NCBI RefSeq assembly: GCF_910596095.1
Contig: NC_056550.1
Location: 26,651,001-26,715,000 of the forward strand
Reading direction: 5' to 3'
From: Thunnus maccoyii
Lineage: Eukaryota; Chordata; Actinopteri; Scombriformes; Scombridae
DNA: 64,000 bases
Shown here: piece by piece, positions 35,701 to 46,049 of the stretch
Position numbering within the stretch: position 1 is the stretch's first letter
How the letters are laid out: each line of letters begins with the position of its first letter
The notes under the pieces: model-generated
The model's input: the letters and a program-made list of their open reading frames with translations, nothing else
Databases searched by the model: none
Told to the model about the DNA's origin: nothing
Program-made: the position numbers and the translations under genes

Positions 35701-36190
35701 TTAGAAGTAGTTTTGTTTAATCCAATTCAATTCAGTTTTATTTATATAGCACCAAATCATAAGAAAAGTTATCTCAGAGCACTTTTCACATAGAGCAGGT
35801 CAAGACTGTACTCTCTCATTTACAGAGACCCAACAATTCCCCCATGAGCAGCACTCAACAACAGTGGCAGGGAAAAACTCCCTTTAAAGGGAAGAACCAG
35901 GCTCTAGGTGGGCAGCCATCTGCCTTGACCGGTTGGGTTGAGAGACAAAGAAGCATAATAACAACAATAATAACAATAACAACAATAATAATGATAGAGA
36001 TATGACTAGCAATAACAGTTCTTATTGCTCTGTTTTAAAGTATGAAGGCTGGATTTGTATTAGTTTAATATGTCAGATAAACAGACAGAGAAGAAGAAGC
36101 AGTACCTGGGTTGTCTGATGCCAGTGTCTGTGTTGTCTGATGCCAGTACCTGTGTTGTCTGATGCCAGCACAGTCACCAGCTGAGCACAG
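29723..36190 (-). CDS. Natterin-like protein B (DM9 plus aerolysin-like pore-forming domains)
   Basis: Tandem paralogue of the unit-A gene, same strand and architecture. Leader exon about 36190-36150 behind TGTATAAG; exon 2 with ATG at 35562 (signal peptide MTSFVLSTFFFVSLVSSVAA), acceptor in GTTTCAG, donor GTAAGA after 35448; exon 3 at 30786-29723. Coding lengths 115 and 1064 nt again give 392 aa in phase. RQKR propeptide site, then DM9 (KWVRMRSGNSLPSGAVYIYN, YVCKCGCQAGYY, DIYVGKNVYGLGKV) and aerolysin-like module (SSIVNNQW, EEKRWGTS, PFTARLSRTY, TSISGMYSGVNV). It differs from A mostly by amino-acid-changing substitutions in the DM9 region, while the pore-forming C-terminus is better kept. 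Intact in every part I can read. A role in mucosal or humoral defence is inferred from the family. Confidence 0.9.
30790..32238. other. Natterin B intron 2, proximal part
   Basis: Closely matches 13170-14486 in unit A, including the G-rich tract near 31570-31670. No exon or RNA gene recognised. The proline- and serine-rich minus-strand frame is due to that tract. Confidence 0.55.
32239..32460. repeat. 34-bp minisatellite, about 7 units, unit B
   Basis: Units of TACTTTACTGAAAACACAGT followed by ACAAATACTACTAA, expanded relative to the 2-3 units in A. Confidence 0.85.
32611..32674. repeat. Perfect 29-bp inverted repeat with 6-nt loop
   Basis: Left arm 32611-32639 (begins CCAGGTGATTAAATAATCAT) and right arm 32646-32674 are exact reverse complements around the loop TTGACC. 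It lies in a segment absent from unit A. A hairpin of this perfection must be young or maintained. Confidence 0.97.
32954..33735. mobile_element. Foldback MITE of 782 bp, insertion specific to unit B
   Basis: Terminal inverted repeats exceed 100 bp, starting GGAAGCCCTGAAAGGCAAG at both ends, with further mirrored blocks inward (CACCTGCTACTTTCAC, GGCCAAAATGA). It is flanked by CAATAG on both sides (32948-32953, 33736-33741); unit A has a single CAATAG at 14983-14988, the empty site. Long arms and a 6-9 bp duplication are compatible with Mutator- or hAT-like mobilisation. No coding capacity. Confidence 0.88.
34590..34738. mobile_element. hAT-like element, right end retained (unit B)
   Basis: Ends in GTTGGGAAACACTA followed by the 8-bp flank GTCTATAG (34731-34738), identical to the flank of the left end in unit A (14751-14758). 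The end is an imperfect inverted repeat of CAGTGGTTTTCAACC. The left end was lost from unit B. Confidence 0.7.
35720..35990 (-). repeat. Interspersed LINE-3'-end-type repeat in natterin B intron 1
   Basis: Same repeat and position as 16715-17010 in unit A, so inserted before the duplication. Confidence 0.6.
36104..36170. repeat. 22-bp minisatellite overlapping natterin B leader-exon donor, about 3 units
   Basis: Three units of the array found six-fold in unit A. The last unit (gene sense) carries the GTACTG donor at 36149. Confidence 0.9.
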
Positions 36191-36519
36191 CTTCCACAAT
36201 CACACCTCTACTTATACACATTTCACCATCCAAACATTCGCACACGTTTGACTAAATATGGACAGTTAGCCACTGGAAGAGGAATACATTAAAATTACTC
36301 TTGGGAAAGAGTTTATCAGATCAACTGTCTGATTGTTATCATAATACGGTGGCACTGTTCTGCTTGTGACCATGACTCGGCCTCTTTTTTAACTGGTCTG
36401 TGTGGTGTGACTGCAATAGGTGTGTGTTGGGTTAAGAACACCATGGCTACTTTTGCACCAGGATTATTTCTGGCACTAATTATTTGGGAATTGTTCATAA
36501 CATGCCAAACAATTCCAAG

Positions 36520-36860
36520 TCAAGTCAGGTCATGTCAGTTTATTTATAGAGCACACTTACAAACACACATTGACTAAAGTGTTTTACAGAGAGATTAAAA
36601 TTATGGCATGGTTTGATTGATGGTTGTGCTATGGAGTGTCCTAAAACTGAAATTTGTCCAGTATGCTGTGTTTGTTCAAGAAGGAGATGAGTCGGGAGAA
36701 AACTACTTTTTGAAGAATTTTGGACAAAAACGAGAGCTTTGAGATTGGTCAGTAATTATTAGGAACAGACAGATCTAACTTAGGTTTTGATGATCAGAGG
36801 GTGAATGACAGCATGTTTTAAAGCAAGCTGGGACATAACCATAGACCAGAGAGCTATTGA
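36520..36860 (-). mobile_element. L2-type LINE remnant with 1.2-kb internal deletion, unit B
   Basis: Both ends of the unit-A LINE (17628-19150) are recognisable, but the sequence jumps from GATTGATGGTT directly to GTGCTATGGAGTGTCC, removing the equivalent of about 17737-18912. Confidence 0.8.
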
Positions 36861-37490
36861 TTATTGACAAAATGTTAAGCCCAACAGTGTCCAGCACTTC
36901 CTTAAGTAGCCATAAAGGAATAATGCCTAAGGGACATGTACTAGAATTCATATGTGAGATAATATGTCTCTCGCTGTTTGTCAGTGACAGCTGGTTCAGA
37001 CATTACACCATGAGAGAGACTGTATGCAACACTAACATTGAATTGCAGTGCCTGTCCCTGAGACCTGTCTATCTTCCAAGGGAGTTGAGTAACATTATAA
37101 TTGGTGCGGTGTATTCAACAGCAACTACAACATACACCCGGAGCCCCTATTTTAATTTTAAGGGATTTTAATCACTGTAAATTAGATCTGTTGCTCACTG
37201 GTTTTAAACAATATGTGAAGTGTAACATACGAATGTTATGAAAACATAAAAAATGCTTACATCGCTTGTATCCAAAAAAACCTTGTCCAATTGAAAATAA
37301 TGATTATAGACCGGTGGCTCTCACTTCAATTGTGATGAAATACTTTGAAAAATACATGGTGTCTGTACTCAAAGCAGAGGTCAGTTCTGTACTAGATCCA
37401 TTTTAATTTGCTTACAGGCAAGGGCAGGGCATGGATGATGCCATGAACAGTACCATTTGACTATTAAGCACTTGGAGGACAGCAAATCAT
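36861..37490 (+). mobile_element. LINE fragment with endonuclease and reverse-transcriptase pieces, unit B
   Basis: Plus strand encodes LRPVYLPRELSNIIIGAVYS, an APE-type endonuclease segment, then after an internal loss the reverse-transcriptase region (IEKYMV-like and LDPF-like blocks near 37340-37450). It complements the unit-A copy, which lost the endonuclease piece but kept the segment between. Confidence 0.75.
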
Positions 37491-37792
37491 GGAATAAATC
37501 AGGAATATTTGGATGTCATATGATGAGTCTGACCAGTTATACATGTATCAACTATAGGAAACCAAAAAATCTTTAAACACTATGTGCACACAAGAGTTAT
37601 CTCCATCGCAGCATCTGTCCTCTCGGGAAGTTACCCAACAGCCGAGCGGTGACAACGGCAACTTTTAGGAGACAACCCCCTCAACTTTCTACCAAATATG
37701 GGCATGTTTCCTATTAGGTGAAGATGTTTATTTCCTCTGACTATTGGTCAGGCAGTTATACAACATCAGTTTAAGGAAGTTACAAACTCATG
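37491..37792. repeat. Left copy of the 300-bp direct repeat, unit B
   Basis: Orthologue of 20582-20878; partner at 39571-39866. Confidence 0.85.
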
Positions 37793-39300
37793 CTAGTTGG
37801 AAATTCTTTATTAGGAATAATCCAAATAGCAAAACAAAATGACAACAAGATAATTAAACCATACCAAATGTGACAAAAAAAACAAACAACTAAAACCCCC
37901 AATAAATATCAAATAATAAAACATACAAGATCAAAAAATCTAAATCAAATCATACTCCAAGCAGAGCATAAAATGGATAATAATAATTCATTCATAGATT
38001 ATAGAAAAGTATTGTCAGTGTATGTCAGTGATAGCATTAAGAAATAAAGTTATAAAACATAATTATAGATGTGTTATTATGGACAAGTACAACTGATCCT
38101 ATAGGACAGGGCATTTTTGAACAAGTGGAAGGATGATATGGATCAAATATTTACAGGTAGATTATTCCAATCAAAGGGAGCTTTAAACATAAAGGCTTTC
38201 TTAGCTATTGACTTAAAGACTGCAGAAACAGGAAAAAGAGCTTTATAGAATGTCTAAATTGATAATTAGAATGTTTGTTGAATGTTAATTGAGATTTATA
38301 CATTTAAAAATAAACTGCAGCCACTGCCACTGTCTTCGTAAGATGGCAGAGGGCCAATTAAGAGTTTCATACATTATACAATGATGAGTTGTGAAAGTAC
38401 AGCCAAGAACAAATCTGCATACTTTATTATAAACTATATTGAGAGGAGGAAGATAAGTTTTGGATACAGCCTGATATACAACATCAGCATACTCCAATAT
38501 GAGATGAGTTGTAAACAGGCTTGGAATTTCGTCATTTTATGGGCAAGGCCATTTGGCCTTCAATGTCACAAAATGTTGAAATACTGAAAATGAAATATGA
38601 GGATTTGGAACCTACAAATATATAACTTGACTTTCCAATAAGAAAAAAAAGAAGTGACATGAAAAATATAAATAATTCACTTTTTTAATATTAATAACAA
38701 CAAACACAAACATTAGAAGTTGTCCTATTATATTCCTCCTTAATGTTATGTCTCTTACTAAAACGTACAGCGAAAAAAAAAAGGAAGTAAAGCAATCCTC
38801 TACTCGCTCTCTGACAACTCTAAATTGCCATACCTGTTCTTCTAGGAAGGGAGGGAGAGTGTGTGTCATAAAGTCAAAGAGTCAAATAAAGGAATGAAAC
38901 TCAACAGCAGGGGGTGTCTTCTTGGGAGTACTGAAATGCAGTACTCCATGTGTGTGTGTGTGTTCATTATTTACTCTTCATATTCTATTGTTTATATGTA
39001 ACTTTTTGCTTTGGCAACATGTTTGATCCACAACGTTATGCCAATAAAGCATATTGAATTGAATTGAATTGAACTGAGGGAGAGAGAGAGAGAGAGGGAG
39101 TCTTTAATATGACTCATCAACATCTTTCATTATCCCAAATGTTTCTAACAATTTTCAAGCCTAGAGAAATCCATAATTTTAATCAAGGTAACGGTCCATT
39201 TCGTTTGGTCGCCATTCACTGGCATCATACTCCCTCTACCAAAGAGTATATGCGTACAAGATAATATGTCAGTGTTGTGGTTGTCTGCCAGCAGCTGTCA
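37793..39300 (-). mobile_element. CR1/L2-type LINE fragment, unit B
   Basis: Minus strand gives MEYADVVYQAVSKTYLPPLN and RRQWQWLQFIFKCINLN, a LINE ORF2 C-terminal domain. Orthologous to 20879-22860 but shorter, with the high-coordinate portion replaced by other sequence near 39290-39480. Confidence 0.8.
38961..39075 (+). mobile_element. LINE 3' tail inserted only in unit B
   Basis: About 115 bp ending in GCCAATAAAGCATATTGAAT and TTGAA repeats splits the GT/GA microsatellite that is continuous in unit A. It has the form of a severely 5'-truncated fish LINE insertion with its AATAAA and tail. Confidence 0.75.
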
Positions 39301-39570
39301 TGAATTGACTTTTTATCCATTTTTAAACCACATTTTTACATAAAATTATATAATCATATTTTCTTGCACTCCCATTTTCTTAATATCCAAGCTGCAAGGA
39401 CTGCTGCCGTTCTAAGAGACCACAGACACTTTTAAAGCTACCTCAAGATTTTCACAGTAGCAGGGGCACAAATACTGTGTAGGGCCTACAATGATTTTTG
39501 GGGCATCACAGCCAGAGCAAGGTGCAACGACGGCCATGGCCATTGTTTTGGTAATGGACATAAATCATGG

Positions 39571-39866
39571 AATAAATAAGGATTACTTGGCATATGATGA
39601 GTCCAACTGATTATACATGTGTCAGCTGTTTGAAACCAACAAATCTTTAAACACCATGTGCACACAGAAGTTATCTCCATCGCAGCATCTGTCTTCTCGG
39701 GAAGTTACCCAACAATCGAGTAGTGACAATAGCAACTTTTAGGAGCTAACACGAAAAACATTTTACGATATATGGACATGTTCCCTATTAGGTGAAGATG
39801 TTTATCTCCTCTAACTGCCTGTCAGGCAGTTACACAACATCAGTTTGAGGAAGTTACAAACTCATG
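39571..39866. repeat. Right copy of the 300-bp direct repeat, unit B
   Basis: Orthologue of 22943-23242. Confidence 0.85.
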
Positions 39867-40084
39867 CTTTTAAGATTCTTCAGGTAATATATAAGGTGGA
39901 AATAAAAACTTTAAGAGTTTCTAACCAGCTCCTGCAGCAGTAACTGACTCTAGGAGGTTCAGGGCTCAAACACACTTTACACAACAAGTTAAATAAAAGA
40001 TCAGAGAACTGAAAACACTAAAGGCACGAGGGAGCACAGGACTTTAAATCAAACACAGCTGAGGGCTACGTCATCCCACTTGAT

Positions 40085-40690
40085 CTTTAGGGTGGTCCCC
40101 CATACCCTGAATACCCTCCAGATGTCCTGAGTACCCGTTGCCCCCATACCATGAGGACCTCCCCATACACTGAGTACCTCAAGTACCTCAAGTACTCTGC
40201 CATATCCCAAATACTGACCACCATACCCTGAGTAAACCCTAGAACCCTGATTACCTCCCTATATCCTGGGTACCTTCCCACATGCTGATTATCACCCTCA
40301 CACCCTGTAGACACCTATCCATACCCTGAATACCCTCCAAATATCCTGAGTACCCCTACCCCCCATACCATAAAGGCCATACACTGTACACAGAGTACCT
40401 CTGCATACCTCAAGTACCCTGCCATATCCAAAATACTTCTCCCATCCCCTGAGTAAAACCCAGAACCCTGATTACCTCCCTATACACCAAGTACTTCCCC
40501 CACACCCTGAACACCACCTTAAAACCACCTTGCCACCCAAAGTTCCTCCACTGAGGATCTCCACATACCCCAAGTACCTTCCCATACCTTGAGTACCTCC
40601 CAACATACCCCAGTGCCAGTGCCTTGCTAGATCCTGAGGACCCTAAAACACCCACAAGACATCCTCATACCCTGAATACCCTCCCCCTAT
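40085..40690. repeat. Degenerate CCATACCCTGAGTACC minisatellite, unit B
   Basis: Orthologue of 23465-24062 with small unit gains and losses. Confidence 0.85.
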
Positions 40691-40802
40691 CCCAACAGTA
40701 TTTCATTAGAAGAGCTGTAAATAATTCTTGTAAATTGTTGTAAATGATGGAATATCTCTTAGACCTTGCTACTCTTTTTCATTTTAATTTAATCTGAATT
40801 GA

Positions 40803-41253
40803 TTTGAGTCAACTGTGGATTTGAGTTGGGCATGCAAGAGCAGATCCGTCATCTTGGACAGCTAGGTACGGCAACACTACTTGAACTACATCTTGAACAT
40901 AAACAAAACAAAAACAAAATAAACAATATAAAAACAACTAAATAAAAAGAAAAAAGTCCCGGTGTTTTATCAAATTAATGTCAAAGATGGAAGAAACACA
41001 AGACAGAGCTCAGACAAACACATTCAGGTACATTATTGAATGAGTACAGTTTTGCATTTTGCCAAAGAATTTGAAAATGAACCAAACATTTTTAAGTAAT
41101 AACTCATGTGCTGAGAGAAATGTGTGTAAAATCCACTGTTGACATTCACATGTAGTGACAACATGTGGTTTGTCCAACTGGTGTTGCTGTACCTAGCTGT
41201 CCAAAATGGCGGATCCGTTCACGCATGTGCCACTCCACCAAAAATGACTCAAA
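40803..41253. mobile_element. Foldback element remnant, unit B
   Basis: Only the outer part of the left arm (40803-40888) remains, while the right arm (41095-41253) is complete, so the palindrome of unit A is broken here by an internal deletion. Confidence 0.75.
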
Positions 41254-42889
41254 TCCTGTAGTGACAACAGGATCTCTGAGGAGCCATGAGCGAGGATACA
41301 TGAGAGCAGCCTTCACGGCAGTCTTTTACTGGCTAACACACCCCCTTATTGGAAATCAGTTATTGATTGGACACTGCAGCTGATCGGACTGATCTGATAC
41401 ATCACAACATCACTGAGTGGAGACAAATTATAGATTCAACTCAAGTGTATCACTCCCAAGTTTTACATTTCATTTGTTTTCTGATTCACCATCTAGTTAA
41501 AAATCTGTGTTAATTGTTGGTCTGAACAACAAAAGAACCACAAACAAGATTTTTCTTTTCATGATCTATTTCCTTTTATTTAACTTTTATTATAGTAATT
41601 TTATCACATTAAACTAAAGAAACAACTATAAAAATCTAATCTAAATAAAGCAAATAGAAGAATAATGAATAATGAAACAATATTAATTATTATTAGTAAA
41701 ACAATAACCAAACTCCAATAACCACATCTGTCCTTCAAATCAGCTCTCCTTGTTAGTATAGCGGACACTATCTCAGCTTTTCATACAGTGGCCAGCTGCT
41801 GGTATGTGTAAAGGGCTTTCATGACTAGACGTAACCTTTTGCTGTCTTCTCAAGCAAGCACAGGATCGAATCTCATCTGGAAGAAAGTTCTGATGTTTTT
41901 TTTATACTGGTACCATGCATCATCAGCTGAGGGCTGAGGCTGCAGTCTGACCAGAGGAGGAATGTATGGAGGTATAAGGTGAAGGAGGATAACCAGAAGA
42001 GTCTGGACAGATGCTGGAGGGACAGAAGTCAGTATGACTGAATGTGATATAATTAACATCAAATGCCTGTCTATGACCCAACAGCAGTAAAAGTTTCATT
42101 CCTCACCATGTTGCACTGATGTGCTGAAGTACTGAAGATGAGACCAGTTCAAGGAGACACAGGAGCTTTTACCAGGCTAAATAAAAAAACACAGACAAGC
42201 AAAATAGACATTACTTAACTAAAAACACCTTGCACAATGTAACATTGCACCATAGAATAAACACAAGTGCATATTTACTTGACAAGCAGCATCAGGTCCA
42301 TTGATCCAGATCTCCTGATGATGTCACAGAGTTATAGACATATCCATTCATTGTGATCACAGAGAACCTTACGGTTCAGATCAGGCAGGGTCTCTAGTGA
42401 CTGTGAAGAAGAATTGCACAACCCAGTGAGATTACTGGCACTCATCAGTACAGATCAGCTGTGGAAAAAGCATGATGCTGAACTGAAACTGTGTACTCAC
42501 CCAGTGTGCTATCCTCATCCTGGAGCCATCAGACCTGGAGGATTAGAGGCCTGAGTGAAGGCCACTGCTGAGGGTCAGAGGCGATGATGAGATCTTGTAC
42601 TTATACAGAAAAACAACACAATCTTCAGAAATATACACAAGCAATGACTATATACAGGTGAAACAGTTTCTGTTAACTGTAAAGATGACACAAACAGTGC
42701 AAAGAAGTGAAAAGTGCTGACATAAATATTAAATGGTAAAAAAATGGTAAAAAAAAAACAAAAACTTTACAGTACATGGTTATGTACAGTATATACAGCC
42801 TGTTCAAATAATGCATGAAATGCATACACGTTATTGCACATTTTGTATTTCAAACTAAAATAAATATTTGTAGGTGCAGTGCGTATTAT

Positions 42890-43090
42890 AGTGTTCCAGG
42901 TTTATTGCATACTGCTATAGTGACTGAACTGTTCATAAGTGTGACAGCAAGGGTGAAGAAACTGTTCCTGAGTCTGGTGGTTTAAGTGTACAGAGAGGAG
43001 AAGGTGGAACAGCTTATGTCCAGGATGTGAGGGGTCTGCGGCGATTTTCCCTGCCCATTTCCTGACTCTGGAGGTGTACATTGTCATTTA
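42890..43090 (-). mobile_element. LINE ORF2 C-terminal fragment, unit B
   Basis: Minus-strand MYTSRVRKWAGKIAADPSHP followed by GHKLFHLL matches the C-terminal end of fish LINE ORF2 proteins. Orthologue of 26330-26540. Confidence 0.75.
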
Positions 43091-44690
43091 TTGTGATTTG
43101 TGGCCTCTTACTGACACCTGTTGGAGAGTCACTAGAAGGCACACCTATAGTCTAAGACAAGATAAAATAGCCACTGCTGCGCTAAAGAGTCGGCCTCCAT
43201 CTGATTAATGTTATAACTTGTATTATAAGTTGAAGTGATACTCAAGCAGACACAACATACAGGTCCTGGATGGTGGGCAAGACAGCAGACCTGACTGTCC
43301 ATTGTAGTCTGTTCCTGTCCTGTTCGGTGGCCGATCCAAACCAGACCAGACCTTCAAGTTGATAAATGAAAGCTTTGATTTAATGACATGAAAAATAATT
43401 TAAGTTAAATCCAGTTAAAACTTCACTGATCATAGATTTCATTTAAAATAGAAGAAAAACATCTAAATCCTGATTTACTCTTGAGTTTGACTTCTTTTTC
43501 TGTTCCTGGCTGCTTCCTTCTTTCCTCCACAGTCACACACTGCAGTACTGTAAGTCAGCTGAAACATCAACTCCTGTGAAAGAATTATTTCTACACTGTG
43601 GTACTACTTGAAGTGTGTGTATTTCCTCTTGCACTGACTGTAGGTGAGTGTTTTGTCCAGCAAGTGTTGCTGCTGCATGAAACATGTTGATGGATGATGT
43701 AGTTTCTACTGTTTCGGTGTGTTTCAATCACAGTTTATCAGCCCGGGTCAGATCAGATAACATATTAATGGACAATAATATACCTTGTTGCTGATGAATG
43801 ATATCTGAATATTTTTTATTTCAATAAAATGACAATAATTGCATTTCAACATTCACCTGTTCAGTTCTAATTGTGGCATCATTTTATTTAGTGTATTTGT
43901 AAGGGACCATGTACAATATTAAACATAAATGTTACCATTAGATGTGCTGTACCAGAGTTAGCTTACAGCTCATTTTCATCTGCAGTCCCTCAGCAGGTCA
44001 TAATTAAAACATATGCACAGTAACAGAACAGTACAAAACAAAACAAAAACATACTTTTTTTTTTCACTTGCCCAGTCAGGCAAGAGGGTCAGAAATCTAC
44101 TTATCCAAAGTCAGTTTTTACTTGCCCACACACAAATTGTCATGATTAATCTTAATTTAAGTAAATGAAACAGAACAAGGACACAGAGTGTCATAGATAC
44201 AAAGCAAACAGTCTTGCATATCGAAAATGAACACTAAATTCTTTTGAACAGCCCAGTTTCTATTAAATAACGGAATAAACTCCCTAGCCTGATGGCAAAA
44301 ACATTTTTTAGACTCATTTCTTACACTACAAGCTTCCAAATTGCCCTCTTTAATGTTTCTCATTCTCAAGAGTATTTATGGCAGTGAAAAATTACATGCT
44401 TCACTGATTCCTCTATTTGACAGTGCTCACATAATCATGAGGGATGTTTGTTTCATGCATCAAACTACTAGCCTACTCAGTTCTTGACTGGCCAAGATAT
44501 TGCCAGAGAATGAGAACATATTTTATGACATGCCTATCGAAAAAAAAAAGATTGAGCCATAGTTTCCTTAAAAAAGGGGGAAATATGGAAAAAAGGAAAT
44601 TAACTTCATGAGTTCAAGTTATATATGTACATAAATGAGGTTCAGTTGTTAAACATTAAGATTAACAATAGTAACAGACAGTCAGTGAAC
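43091..44690. other. Right part of unit B and flank, no gene seen
   Basis: 43443-43955 is kept here but deleted from unit A. Beyond 44019 the sequence is single-copy in the window, AT-rich, with a C/T-rich repeat-like stretch near 44050-44150. Confidence 0.5.
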
Positions 44691-44694
44691 TGAC

Positions 44695-44843
44695 CTCAGA
44701 GTCTCCGGTCTACATTGTGGACTCTCCAGAAAATCACACAGCAGGTTCACTCCTGAATCCTGCAGGTTGTTTCCACTTAGATCCAGCTCTCTCAGATGAG
44801 AGGGGTTGGACTTCAGTGCCGAGGCCAGAGAAGCACAGCTGAT
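44695..44843 (-). pseudogene. Orphan LRR exon of a fish NLRC3-like (NLR-C) receptor
   Basis: Minus strand: an acceptor (CATTTCAG) then an open exon reading [20 protein letters not shown] followed by [15 protein letters not shown] and [15 protein letters not shown], ending at a GTCAGT donor. This is the ribonuclease-inhibitor-type LRR exon repeated in fish NLRC3-like genes, which sense intracellular danger signals. It is 149 nt, about 25 nt shorter at the 5' side than the usual exon of about 174 nt. No NACHT, FISNA or further LRR exon is visible in the window on either side, so it is probably a relic of a receptor gene, though an exon of a gene with very long introns cannot be excluded. Confidence 0.75.
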
Positions 44844-45145
44844 CTGAAATGTAGTGGAGTGGAAGTATAAAGTAGCATCAAATGGAAATACTCAGGTAAA
44901 GTTCAAGTCTCTCAAACACTTAAGAACAGTATTTGAGTAAATGTACTTAGTTACTTTCCACCACTGATATTTCTGAAGATTGTTGAGTTGCTATTTTTTG
45001 TATGTGCACTGAGAGCCATTAAACTGGAGCCAAATTCCTTTTATGTGTTAAAGTACTTGGCCGATAAAGATTATTCTATTTATGTGTAAAATCTACAATA
45101 TAAAGGTATACTCAAAAAATGAGTTTTACAGTTTACACAGGTCCA

Positions 45146-45203
45146 AGGCATGAACAGGATTCAAATGATTATGAGACCAACACCTTACCACTTAGTCACC
45201 GCC
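45146..45203 (-). pseudogene. tRNA-Thr pseudogene with similar flanks
   Basis: Minus strand begins GGCGGTGACTAAGTGGTAAG and ends TTCATGCC. It aligns to the tRNA-Thr at 5520-5591 but lacks about a dozen nucleotides in the anticodon/variable region and has changes in the T arm, so it cannot be a tRNA. The flanks on both sides match 5360-5700, showing duplication of a segment and not retroposition of an RNA. Confidence 0.8.
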
Positions 45204-45339
45204 TGGTAACCTGGTGATGCAAATGGGGCACAGTATAACTACTTAGTGAAAGAGATAGTATCACCTGTAAGTCATATGTTAAAATATCTATAAGATATGC
45301 CAAATAGCTAACTTCAGCCTCTGAAAAAACATCAGTGAT

Positions 45340-46049
45340 TTTGCATCGATTATGCCCTATTGTGATATATCAGATTTTTTTTATCATGATAAAGATTTCA
45401 ACCACATCATCCAGCCAGCCCACTGTGGAGGACCACAAGGGTCACAGAAATAGCAATAACTAATTTTACAATCAAAAACAGGAATTAATAAATTACAAAG
45501 TCATTCATTATTTGATATTATTATTAATGGGTGATAAAAAGAGGAATTATAAAAAGAATTTATAAATGAAATGATTGTCCATCAGTAAATTGTTCAAATT
45601 AAAAAGGGATTTACATAAACAACTTCAAAATAGTCAATAAGTACATCATTTGAAAATACATTGATGAATTCCAAAGTAAAAAACTTAATTTCAAAATCTA
45701 TTTGAAAATGCAGTTTTAAAAAGAGAAATAATGAACTGAATTTGCAAACTGAATTAAGAGTATAGCTTTTAATCAGGCATTTGAAAGGGAAATTCCTTTT
45801 CCCATTTGCATCTCCATTTCCCTGCTGCTTTTCCTTTTCCGATTCACTATTGCATTTGCTGAGTCATTTAGCTTCTCCATTTAGACTTTCTGTGACCCTT
45901 TTGGTCCCCGCGCTGCTAAAACAAAGTAAATCAGTATCCCCCAGAAGCCTCCCCTCCCGTGAGCAGCTCCTGGCTTACTACATTTAGGGGTCTATGATAA
46001 GTATCAGAGGTGTTCAGACAGACAATTTCAGCATAATCAATTATAGGTA
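45340..46049. other. Spacer, no gene recognised
   Basis: Begins with 90 bp resembling 6955-7035 (ATCATGATAAAGATTTCAA), then A-rich sequence of low complexity. A short plus-strand frame at 45781 lacks any support. Confidence 0.45.

Larger units (their letters stand above)
27146..44019. repeat. Unit B of the 17-kb direct tandem duplication
   Basis: Collinear with 9907-26946. B has gained a 782-bp MITE, a LINE tail, possibly a tRNA-like insert and a longer 34-bp minisatellite. It has lost the middle of the L2 LINE, the hAT left end and part of the foldback element. Confidence 0.9.
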
